A stretch of DNA of 64,000 bases, from contig NZ_SEBS01000006.1 of assembly GCF_004211145.1 (NCBI RefSeq), forward strand, positions 62,001 through 126,000, written 5' to 3'. A model generated the notes under the pieces. It worked only from the letters and a program-made list of their open reading frames with translations, was not told where the DNA came from and ran no database searches. The stretch's first letter is position 1. Each line of letters starts with the position of its first letter. Positions 49,324 through 56,993 of the stretch are shown one piece after another. This DNA comes from Flavobacterium sp. GTDB taxonomy: Bacteria > Bacteroidota > Bacteroidia > Flavobacteriales > Flavobacteriaceae. The position numbers and the translations under genes were made by a program.

Positions 49324-50215
49324 ATTTGAGACGATCAGATACGGCTTCGAGCGATTCGAACACGCTGAGTCGCGGCTTCGAACCCGCGGCGATCTTCGAT
49401 CGGCGACCGAGCAGCCACAGTTCGCTGTCGCTTGCCATGATTTCGCGGTAGAACTCATCGACATACGTACTGACTTCTTCGGGTTGCGGTTCCACGGTAA
49501 AATACGTGATGTACGTAACATGGTTGAATATTTTTTTTATCTCGCGCAGGCTGTCCAACGGTACGCTTTCGCCCAAATAAACGCTTTTGTAGCCGTTTTC
49601 GATGATTTCGTAGTTCAGGTACAGCAATCCCATCTCGTGCAATTCGTGAAGCGGGAGGAAAAGCACGAACACGCGATCGGTCTTCTCGGTAGGACGAAGT
49701 TGGACTTTCTCAGTATTCGTATAAATTTTTTGTCGGATCAGGTAACTGATAAAATGTTCATGGGCCGGCGTGATCGTCTCCGATTGCCACAACATACCAA
49801 TCTCGTCCAACAGCGGCAGAAACACTTCATAAAAAACCTCACGGAACGACTTCTGCGCCAACAACGAGTTGTACGTATTCACGAATGCCGCCTGGTCGAA
49901 ATTCATCATCGCAATCTTGAACGCGTTTATTGCATGGTGTTTGACGCTTTTCTTGGATACGATCTGGCGCACCATCTCAGGAATGCGTTCTTCAGGCATC
50001 GAACCGATCTTGGAAATCTTGTAACCATGTTTGTGCAACAGAACGACATTCAGAAGTTTCTGCAGGTTGTTGGAATCGTAATAACGAATGTTGGTATCTG
50101 TTCGCATCGGGCTCAAAATAGCGTAACGTTTTTCCCAGATCCGAATCGTATGCGCCTTGATTCCCGAAAGGTTTTCAAGGTCTTTTATGCTGAAGACTGT
50201 TTTGATGTTGTTCAT
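49322..50215 (-). CDS. MerR-type regulator with B12-binding domain (CarH/LitR-like)
   Basis: A 297-residue regulator. Residues 7-75 are a MerR DNA-binding domain (FSIKDLENLSGIKAHTIRIW). Residues about 95-170 form the helical B12 cap with W143-x9-E153-H154, the W-x9-EH motif that covers the upper face of adenosylcobalamin in CarH. The Rossmann-like domain (180-290) has E191-L-H193-E-M-G196, the ExHxxG motif whose His ligates cobalt from below. CarH and LitR use B12 as a light sensor to release carotenoid promoters; that use is inferred here. No carotenoid genes are in the window. The frame extends to 50269; the ATG at 50215 starts the MerR fold. Confidence 0.87.
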   Translation of the reverse strand: MNNIKTVFSIKDLENLSGIKAHTIRIWEKRYAILSPMRTDTNIRYYDSNNLQKLLNVVLLHKHGYKISKIGSMPEERIPEMVRQIVSKKSVKHHAINAFKIAMMNFDQAAFVNTYNSLLAQKSFREVFYEVFLPLLDEIGMLWQSETITPAHEHFISYLIRQKIYTNTEKVQLRPTEKTDRVFVLFLPLHELHEMGLLYLNYEIIENGYKSVYLGESVPLDSLREIKKIFNHVTYITYFTVEPQPEEVSTYVDEFYREIMASDSELWLLGRRSKIAAGSKPRLSVFESLEAVSDRLK

Positions 50216-50289
50216 GTTTGTGGTAAAATGCTTAAACAAGGTATAACAAAAAATTCGAAGGTTCAACAATTCTTAAAATCTTACAACGA

Positions 50290-50318
50290 TTCACCGCTAA
50301 AATGATAACGTTCACCGC
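50290..50318. promoter_or_regulatory. Two direct repeats 21 bp apart upstream of the MerR gene
   Basis: TTCACCGC occurs at 50290-50297 and 50311-50318, followed by TAAA and AAAT. A 21-bp spacing puts both on the same DNA face, as for an operator bound by a multimer. This lies 75-103 bases upstream of the MerR start and about 220 bases before the hybrid kinase. The rest of the 322-base gap shows no gene. Confidence 0.3.
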
Positions 50319-50537
50319 AAATTTGGTCATTGCTTCAAAAAAAAGCAACTTTTGGAAATCCAATAGTGCGATTGTTTCGTAAGTCGCCTCAATTCCACAA
50401 TGACAAATTGAAATGCCTGAATATTACAATAATCGCAAAGTGCACAAAAAGTGTGTTTTGTCAGAATTTTTCCTGCAAAAGAGTAGGTCGTGTAACAAAA
50501 GTTTTTTAAGTTTCCGCACCCAAAAACACCTACTATC

Positions 50538-53360
50538 GTGAAAAATTTACTCCTATCGGCGGTACTTTTTTTATGCTGCTCTGTCGCGAACGCCCAATTC
50601 GTGTTTTCCAGCAAAAATTTACCCGATGAAGTTTCAATCCTCGAAACGTCGTCCATCGCCAATGTCGGCCACGCCAAATTTTCGTTCGACGACATAAAGT
50701 CGGGCAAAGTCAAACCTGATTTCAAGTCGGTTAAAGGCCGATTGGGAAACCTCGGTTTCACGAAAGATACCTACTGGGTAAAATTCAGCCTTGAAAACAA
50801 ACTCGCGGAACCCGTAAAATACTATCTTGAAACAGCTGAACCCGTTACCGACAATGTCGACCTTTATCTCGTTTCTTCAACAGGCCGAACGTATCTGCAA
50901 CGCAGCGGCGACAATCTCGCATTCTCAAATCGAGCCGTAGCCGACCGCAAATCGGTGTTCGACATTTCGCTCGACAAAGGCGAAACCGTCCAGGCGTTCA
51001 TGGAAGTCAAGAACGACGGTGAAAAAAACAACCTGCCGTTAAAGTTGATCAAACCGTCAAAACTGCTGGAGCGCACGTACCACGACCAGTTGATCATGGG
51101 GATTTTCTTCGGTATTCTTGCAGTCATCGCGATCACGTATCTGTTTTTCTATTTCGCGCTCAAGGAAACCTCGTTTTTGCATTATTCCTTGTACGTAATG
51201 TTCATGGCGCTTTGCCAATTCGCGCTTGACGGTTTTTTCCATCAATATTTCGGCACGGGCGATTCGTGGATTTCGCGACATACCGTGATCATATCGGCGA
51301 TCCTGAGTTGTTATTTCTTCGGCCGATACAGCGTCACGGTGCTCGACATCAAAAACCAAAACAACATTCTGCACCGATCGTACCAAGCGCTTTTCATCGC
51401 GTTGACGGTGTTGCTCGCGGCCGTGCTTTTCATCCCGCCGTTTTTGGAATACGCTTATCCGATAATCAACATTCTCACGATAATCGGCATTCTGCTGATT
51501 TTCGCGACTGTCGTCACCAAGTTTGTCCGTAAGCAGGAAATCGACATGTATTACGTGGGCGGCATCGTGATTTTGTTTCTTTGCATCGCGCTTGCGGTTT
51601 CGATGAATTTCGGCGTTTTCCCTGACGATTTTGCTACCGACAACATCACGAAACCCGGAATCGCACTTGAGATTATCGCGCTTTCCCTGTCGATGGCCAA
51701 CCGAATCAAATTATTGAAGACCAAAAAAGAAGAACTTCAAGCCGTCGCGCTTCAGAAATCTGAAGAGATGAATGACATCAAATCGTATTTCCTTTCGAAT
51801 ATGAGCCACGAATTGCGCACGCCTTTGAATGCGATCCTCGGGCTTGTGAGTTCGATGGAAACCGAAACTGACGCTGAAAAAATAAAAGCCAATTGCGACA
51901 CGATCCGCTACGCATCCCACGGATTGATCTCTTCGGTAAATGATATTTTGGATTTCTCTCGCATCGAAAAAGGCGAATTGCGCCTCGATCATTCCGAATT
52001 CAAGATCCAGGAAATATTCGAGAAGCTGCGCGGAACCGTTCGCAAGCAAATCGACGACAAAGGCCTGACATTCAATTTCACGAGCGATGTCGATCCCGGA
52101 ATTTCGGTTTTTGGCGATGCGACGCGACTCGAACAAATGCTTTACAACTTGTTGGGCAACGCGTGCAAGTTCACCGCCGAAGGTGAAGTCGGATTCAGGA
52201 TCGACGCTAAAGTCACCGAAAAGAAATTGGGATTGCGCATCTCGATTTCAGACACCGGAGTTGGAATCGCCAAGGAAAAACTCGAATCGGTTTTCGGCCT
52301 TTTCTCCCAAAGCCGATTGGACAACAAGCGTAAATTCGGAGGTTTCGGAATCGGGTTGAGCATCGTAAAATCGCTCGTTGATTTACACCAAGGCACGATT
52401 TCCCTGGAAAGTGAACTCGATAAAGGCACGGTCTGTACGGTAAACCTCGAATATGAAATCGCCGCGATCGCTGCAAAACCAGTTGAAGTAGCACCAGCTG
52501 AAAAAAGCTATGCAGGCAAAAACGTACTTATCGTCGAGGACAACGCCATGAACCAAATGGTCATCAAAATGATGCTCAAAGGTTTGCCCGGACTTACGTT
52601 CGCGGTCGCGAACGACGGTTCGGAATGTCTCGAGAAAATGAGCCAGGAACGTTTCGACCTCGTGCTCATGGACCTGCAAATGCCGGTCATGGACGGTTAC
52701 GAGGCGACTGAAGCGATTCGCGCCGGGAAAACAGGCGATTCGAACACGAACGTTCCAATCATCGTCATCACAGCCGACACTACGCTCGAGAGCAAAGATC
52801 GCGTGTTCCAACTCGGCGTAAACGATTATACGACCAAACCGATTGACAAGAAAACGCTGTATGCCAAGATGGATGCGGTTTTCTTCGGCGAGAAACCTGT
52901 CGTTGAGGAAAAATTGGAACCCGTCGTGAAAAATTATTCCGAAAAGAATTTTCTCATCGTCGAAGACAACGTAATGAACCAGATGGTCATCAAAATGATG
53001 CTCAAAAGTCTGGGCGTGCAATTTCAAGTCGCCGCCGACGGAGCCGAATGTCTCGAACTCATGAAACAACAAACGTTCGACCTCGTGCTCATGGATCTGC
53101 AAATGCCGGTCATGGACGGTTATGAAGCGACCGAGGCGATCCGCGCAGGAGAAACGGGAACTGAAAATTCAAAAATTCCGATTGTCGTCGTCACGGCCGA
53201 CACTACACTTGAAAGTAAAGACCGCGTATTCGAACTCGGCGTCGACGATTACCTCACCAAACCGATCGATAAGAAATTATTGTATTCGAAAATCGACAAG
53301 ATCATTTTTGGCGAAGTGCCGCAGATCGAATTGGTAACGCGTTTACAAGAAACGGCCTAA
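50538..53360 (+). CDS. Hybrid sensor kinase: 7TMR-DISM, histidine kinase, two receivers
   Basis: A 940-residue protein. Residues 1-20 are a signal peptide, about 25-170 a 7TMR-DISMED2 sensor domain, and about 183-385 seven membrane helices. The kinase core has H424 in FLSNMSHELRTPLNAIL and an ATPase domain with N box (NLLGNACKFT), G1 (DTGVGIAKE) and G2 (GFGIGLSI). Two receiver domains follow, with phosphoacceptors D712 and D853, both in LMDLQMPVMDGYEATEAIRA. DISM sensors detect small molecules, often carbohydrates. The two receivers are far more alike than is usual, pointing to a recent in-gene duplication. No DNA-binding output domain is present. The stop overlaps that of the convergent DUF72 gene. 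Confidence 0.93.
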   Translation: MKNLLLSAVLFLCCSVANAQFVFSSKNLPDEVSILETSSIANVGHAKFSFDDIKSGKVKPDFKSVKGRLGNLGFTKDTYWVKFSLENKLAEPVKYYLETAEPVTDNVDLYLVSSTGRTYLQRSGDNLAFSNRAVADRKSVFDISLDKGETVQAFMEVKNDGEKNNLPLKLIKPSKLLERTYHDQLIMGIFFGILAVIAITYLFFYFALKETSFLHYSLYVMFMALCQFALDGFFHQYFGTGDSWISRHTVIISAILSCYFFGRYSVTVLDIKNQNNILHRSYQALFIALTVLLAAVLFIPPFLEYAYPIINILTIIGILLIFATVVTKFVRKQEIDMYYVGGIVILFLCIALAVSMNFGVFPDDFATDNITKPGIALEIIALSLSMANRIKLLKTKKEELQAVALQKSEEMNDIKSYFLSNMSHELRTPLNAILGLVSSMETETDAEKIKANCDTIRYASHGLISSVNDILDFSRIEKGELRLDHSEFKIQEIFEKLRGTVRKQIDDKGLTFNFTSDVDPGISVFGDATRLEQMLYNLLGNACKFTAEGEVGFRIDAKVTEKKLGLRISISDTGVGIAKEKLESVFGLFSQSRLDNKRKFGGFGIGLSIVKSLVDLHQGTISLESELDKGTVCTVNLEYEIAAIAAKPVEVAPAEKSYAGKNVLIVEDNAMNQMVIKMMLKGLPGLTFAVANDGSECLEKMSQERFDLVLMDLQMPVMDGYEATEAIRAGKTGDSNTNVPIIVITADTTLESKDRVFQLGVNDYTTKPIDKKTLYAKMDAVFFGEKPVVEEKLEPVVKNYSEKNFLIVEDNVMNQMVIKMMLKSLGVQFQVAADGAECLELMKQQTFDLVLMDLQMPVMDGYEATEAIRAGETGTENSKIPIVVVTADTTLESKDRVFELGVDDYLTKPIDKKLLYSKIDKIIFGEVPQIELVTRLQETA

Positions 53361-54256
53361 CCTTCATCGAACATCGATTTTTGCGCGTCCTGACGGACTG
53401 GAATATGAATATCAAGATTGAATTTCTTATTGACTTCCTTGATGAAATACTCGGCGAGCAAAGGCGATTCGAGTTCGATGTTCTGGTGCACGAAGAAATA
53501 CAGTTTCTGTAAACCTTCATCACGCCATTTCGCGATGCGTTCCACCCATTCGTCGAGCCGCGTCACATCTGATTTGTGGTTCGCCCCGACGTATCGCACG
53601 AACGCCACCGGACTCGTGAGCCGCATGTGCAACATATCGCGCCGTCCGGCCGTATCGACGAGTATGTTCGCCATTCCCAATTCCTCGAGCAGGTTTTCGA
53701 ATTTCGTTTTCGCGTCTTCATCGCTGAACCATTCGTTATTCCTTACCTCGACGCCAAGCGGAACGCCTTTGGGAAATTCGCGCAATACTTTTTCAAGACG
53801 CGTGAAATCCTTCGGTTTGAAATTATCGTGCAATTGCAGGAACGCCATCCCGAGTTTGTCATCGAAATTGCTGATCGCATTGCAGAACGTGTCCACAGGC
53901 TCTTTCACCTCGATCAATCGCTTGAAATGCGAAATCGTATTGGTCAGTTTCGGGAAAAACTTGAAACCGTCGGGCGTCTTGTCCTTCCAGGTTTCAATCT
54001 GCTTCCAATCGGGCATGCCGTAGAAAGTCGCGTTGAGTTCGATCGAATTGAACTGGGTCGAATAATACGTGAGTTCGTCTTTCGTACCACGCGGATAAAA
54101 TCCTTTCAATTCGGTCCGATTCCATTTTGCGCAACCGATAGAAACCTCAAAAGGCTTGCTATTCTTGTTTTTCGACAGGATTTTTTTGGTTTCAGGCGCG
54201 TCGGGAGGAAGCGTAAAATCGACCTCTCCGGGATTGGGAACTTGTCCGAATATCAT
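53357..54256 (-). CDS. DUF72 family protein (YecE-like)
   Basis: A 299-residue protein of the DUF72 family, which folds as a TIM barrel and has no firmly known reaction. Landmarks are SIGCAKWNRTELKGFYP, YYSTQFNSIELNATFYGMPD, KLTNTISHFKRL and GMAFLQLHDNFKP, then VPLGVEVRNNEWF. No signal peptide, so it is cytoplasmic. It converges on the hybrid kinase gene with a three-base overlap of the stop codons. Confidence 0.88.
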   Translation of the reverse strand: MIFGQVPNPGEVDFTLPPDAPETKKILSKNKNSKPFEVSIGCAKWNRTELKGFYPRGTKDELTYYSTQFNSIELNATFYGMPDWKQIETWKDKTPDGFKFFPKLTNTISHFKRLIEVKEPVDTFCNAISNFDDKLGMAFLQLHDNFKPKDFTRLEKVLREFPKGVPLGVEVRNNEWFSDEDAKTKFENLLEELGMANILVDTAGRRDMLHMRLTSPVAFVRYVGANHKSDVTRLDEWVERIAKWRDEGLQKLYFFVHQNIELESPLLAEYFIKEVNKKFNLDIHIPVRQDAQKSMFDEG

Positions 54257-54290
54257 AACTTGGAGTTTTACGCTAAGTTACGTTTTTTGG

Positions 54291-54433
54291 CCAGCTAATC
54301 CGGCTGCCGTCTCCAATCTTTTTTGGTCGCTTGCGGTTTTCAGCGCCCAAAACGAGCTTCCTGCGGTCGCTGTTTCAAGCACGAAAACCGTCGGCGCGAC
54401 CCGCAAAAGGATTTCCGCCGCATCCGGGCTGGA
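54291..54433. repeat. Dispersed hairpin element, copy C
   Basis: Starts AATCCGGCTGCCG, has GAGCTTCCTGCGGTCGCTG in the middle and ends TTTCCGCCGCATCCGGGCTGG. The arms pair through AATC/GATT, GGTCGC/GCGACC and GCGGTTTTC/GAAAACCGTC. Ends and centre match copies A and B; the stem bases do not. Between it and 54660 I see no gene, only open frames without coding character. Confidence 0.82.
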
Positions 54434-54661
54434 AAGCCGTTCATCATCGCGAGCGTACTTTGGATTTACGATCGGCGTGGGTTCGATTGGGCTTTCACGT
54501 CAATCAAATCGCGCCCGATCCATGCGTTTTCCAATCGGTATTTTTCAAGCATCGGGCTTCGATTTCATTATTCCATTCTGCGCTAAATCTTAAAAGTCGA
54601 AAGCAATAAAAAAGGCACTAATTTTTTCATGCTAAACGATTTTATACAAACCTGCGAAATG

Positions 54662-54706
54662 CAAAAAACCGCTCGCCATTTGAATTTGGTGAACGGTTGT
54701 TTTTTA
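54662..54706 (-). terminator. Terminator of the secreted acidic protein gene
   Basis: On the reverse strand ACCGTTCACCA and TGGCGAGCGGT form an 11-bp stem with one mismatch and one G-T pair, followed by TTTTTT. It lies 35 bases beyond the stop at 54741. Confidence 0.7.
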
Positions 54707-54740
54707 AAAGTGAACAACTGATTCAGGCCGCGAAAGGGTT

Positions 54741-55277
54741 TTATATTTTTACGAACGTGATGTAATCGGTGCTGCCATTTCCACCGCTGATATGGATGAG
54801 CTCGATGCGGTTGTTCGATATCGAGATAATTTCCCAATCTTCGGTGAGTTCCGCAAAACGGTCGGGCGATGCGAAACTGATGTTGAAATCAAGATCGTCG
54901 CTGCTCGAATCGTCGTCGCTTCCATGCTTGCCGCTCGAATCAGAAATCGACCAGTTTCCGGTGTAACTGTTTTCACCGTTGGTCGCGAGGATCGAATTGT
55001 TCGATGTGAACGTAAATTGAAAATCGGCAAATTGGGCGGTCTCGTCATTTCCTGAATCCGAATACAGGTCAACGCGCCAGGTTCCTGAAGTCGCCGTACC
55101 CGTGACTGATGTGACGTCTGACGAGCTATTTCCGCCGTGGTCGTCATCGTCGTCATGGTTCCATTCGCATGTCGAGGCCGTCGTCATCACGAATAAGCCT
55201 GCGAGTAACGCGAAAAAAGGGAATTTCCTCATTGATTTTGTAAGGTTTTGCATCGGGTTGTCTTGAACTGTTTTCAT
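54741..55277 (-). CDS. Exported acidic protein of unknown function, likely lipoprotein
   Basis: A 178-residue protein. The hydrophobic export signal (residues 18-35, FPFFALLAGLFVMTTASTC) ends in a Cys at about 36 that could be lipidated, directly followed by an Asp-rich stretch (EWNHDDDDDHGG). The rest is beta-rich and Ser/Asp-rich, laid out like lipocalin-type proteins in Flavobacteria (GTWRVDLYSDSGNDET; YTGNWSISDSSGKHG; RIELIHISGGNGSTDYITF). Starts at 55253 or 55232 are also possible. I keep 55277 because its leader is A-rich, as usual here. A 41-codon membrane-peptide frame lies just upstream. Confidence 0.7.
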   Translation of the reverse strand: MKTVQDNPMQNLTKSMRKFPFFALLAGLFVMTTASTCEWNHDDDDDHGGNSSSDVTSVTGTATSGTWRVDLYSDSGNDETAQFADFQFTFTSNNSILATNGENSYTGNWSISDSSGKHGSDDDSSSDDLDFNISFASPDRFAELTEDWEIISISNNRIELIHISGGNGSTDYITFVKI

Positions 55278-55310
55278 AATTGATGGTTTTAGATTTCTAT
55301 TTTTTAGGTT

Positions 55311-55436
55311 TTAGTTGATCGCGACCGCCACCAACAGTACAATTGTGAGCCAAATCACGAATTGGACCATCCAGTGTATCGGATTTCCGGGCAGTTTCCC
55401 GAATTGGTTTCGTTTCGACCTGAATTTCATCTCCAT
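55311..55436 (-). CDS. Possible 41-residue membrane peptide
   Basis: A 41-codon frame on the reverse strand (MEMKFRSKRNQFGKLPGNP, then IHWMVQFVIWLTIVLLVAVA). A basic N-terminus is followed by one membrane helix (about 22-40). It ends 33 bases before the start of the exported acidic protein gene and fills a gap with no other feature. It could also be a chance frame. The ATG two codons in (55430) is an alternative start. Confidence 0.4.
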   Translation of the reverse strand: MEMKFRSKRNQFGKLPGNPIHWMVQFVIWLTIVLLVAVAIN

Positions 55437-55536
55437 TGCTTGGACGGTTTCAGTCTTAAGACAAAAAAAAGCGAGCTGACCCTACCATCGAATTTAATTT
55501 TTACTAATTTCATCGGCGCGGAAAACCGTCATTCGT

Positions 55537-56052
55537 ATGGAAAACACTGATTCGCAGGGCATTTGCAGCGAAAATATTTTTACGCGATTCTTCAACCAGC
55601 ACGTCAAAGGGTTGCGGAATTACCTGTATTTCAAGTTTGGGAATCCTGATCTCGCCGACGATTTGGCCCAGGATGCGTTCATAAAATTGTGGCAGAATTG
55701 CGCCGATGTGCGCCATCCCAAATCGTTTATTTTCACCGTCGCCAACAACGCCGCGATCAACCACACCAAATATGAAAAAGTGGTTTTGGCCTACCAAAGC
55801 AACAATTTCGAAAGCACGACTGATTACGCGAATCCCGAGTTTTTGATCGAAGAAGAAGAATTCCGACAAAAGTTCGACCGCGCGATCGCATCCTTAACCG
55901 AAGCCCAACGCACGGCCATATTACTGAATCGCATCGAAGGAAAGAAGTACAAGGAAATCGCCGAGATGCTCGACATCAGCGTCAAGGCCGTCGAGAAACG
56001 AATTCACGGCGCATTGGTTTCCCTGCGCGAACAAATCGACAATTTCAGGTAG
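55537..56052 (+). CDS. ECF sigma factor, FecI-like
   Basis: A 171-residue sigma factor of the Bacteroidetes FecI-like group. Region 2 (about 14-80) has LADDLAQDAFIKLWQN, and region 4 (about 118-168) has LTEAQRTAILLNRIEGKKYK followed by EIAEMLDISVKAVEKRI. It is the first gene of a sigma/FecR/TonB-receptor triad. In such systems ligand binding at the outer-membrane receptor is relayed through FecR to free the sigma factor, which then activates uptake genes. Confidence 0.93.
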   Translation: MENTDSQGICSENIFTRFFNQHVKGLRNYLYFKFGNPDLADDLAQDAFIKLWQNCADVRHPKSFIFTVANNAAINHTKYEKVVLAYQSNNFESTTDYANPEFLIEEEEFRQKFDRAIASLTEAQRTAILLNRIEGKKYKEIAEMLDISVKAVEKRIHGALVSLREQIDNFR

Positions 56053-56093
56053 GGTCGAAACCTATTTTTTTGTCTCATACAAAAACCGAGCAC

Positions 56094-56993
56094 ATGCAAG
56101 ACGATACACGATTGGCCCGCTGGCTTTCAGGAGAAATGGAACCCGAGGAACGCGAGGCGCTCGAAAACAGCCCTGAATTCCCGACACTGTCGCGCATAAA
56201 AGATAATTTCGAGAAACTCAAGCGACCCGAATTCGATCAATTGACGATACTCGAAAACGTGTTGCGCCACGAAAAAACACCTGTAAAAATTATTCCGTTC
56301 TACAAGAAAGCCTGGATTCGCGTTGCGGCCATGATCGTCGTTCTTTTGGGAATCGGGATAGTCTTTTTCATGCCGAAATACCAGATCGCAAACAACAACG
56401 AGACGCTTGCCTTCACATTACCCGATGATTCCGAAGTCATTCTGAACGCGGGTTCCCAAGCGAAATACGCGACTTGGGACTGGAGCGACAACCGAGAAGT
56501 CGATCTCACCGGCGAGGCGTATTTCAAAGTGGCGAAAGGAAAGAAATTCTCGGTAAAAACCGAGCTCGGAACCGTTACCGTCTTGGGCACGAAGTTCAAC
56601 GTGCGTTCGCGCCTGGGCAAATTCGACGTGATCTGCTATGAAGGAAAAGTCCGCGTGACGTTCGGTTCGACTGAAATGGTATTGCTTCCGGGTCAGGGCA
56701 TTTCGATTTCAAACGACGACGCGCAAATGCTTCCCATTTCAGCATCAGAACCCGAATGGCTGAAAGGCGAACTCGTGTTCACGCAGGAAAGTTTCGATGG
56801 CGTGATTGCCGAAATCGAACGGAAATATGACGTGAAAATAAAGACGACCGTCGCTTCAAGTCAGGAATTTTCAGGCTCGCTTCCTGGAACCGATCTCGAT
56901 ACGGCGCTCAAAATCATCTCGCTTACCTATCATTTACACGTCGAAAAAGACGCAAACATTATCATTCTGACGCCAGCCGATGCTCGTCCGTAG
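56094..56993 (+). CDS. FecR-type anti-sigma factor
   Basis: A 299-residue single-pass membrane protein. The N-terminal cytoplasmic part (ARWLSGEMEPEEREALE) would hold the sigma factor. A membrane helix spans about 79-98 (VAAMIVVLLGIGIVFFM). The periplasmic FecR domain (TLPDDSEVILNAGSQAKYAT; VLGTKFNVRSR) and a C-terminal DUF4974-like STN-type domain (FDGVIAEIERKYDVKI) would contact the receptor. The frame opens at a TTG (56070); I prefer the ATG at 56094. The 3' end overlaps the receptor gene by 14 bases. Confidence 0.92.
   Translation: MQDDTRLARWLSGEMEPEEREALENSPEFPTLSRIKDNFEKLKRPEFDQLTILENVLRHEKTPVKIIPFYKKAWIRVAAMIVVLLGIGIVFFMPKYQIANNNETLAFTLPDDSEVILNAGSQAKYATWDWSDNREVDLTGEAYFKVAKGKKFSVKTELGTVTVLGTKFNVRSRLGKFDVICYEGKVRVTFGSTEMVLLPGQGISISNDDAQMLPISASEPEWLKGELVFTQESFDGVIAEIERKYDVKIKTTVASSQEFSGSLPGTDLDTALKIISLTYHLHVEKDANIIILTPADARP

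Noticed and set aside
54300..54610. Open frames of 87-145 codons in the gap after the DUF72 gene
   Set aside because: They cover hairpin element C and flanking DNA in several overlapping frames and have no coding character or known domain.
56070..56093. TTG start for the FecR-type protein
   Set aside because: An in-frame ATG eight codons later gives a normal FecR N-terminus; the TTG start cannot be excluded but has no support.
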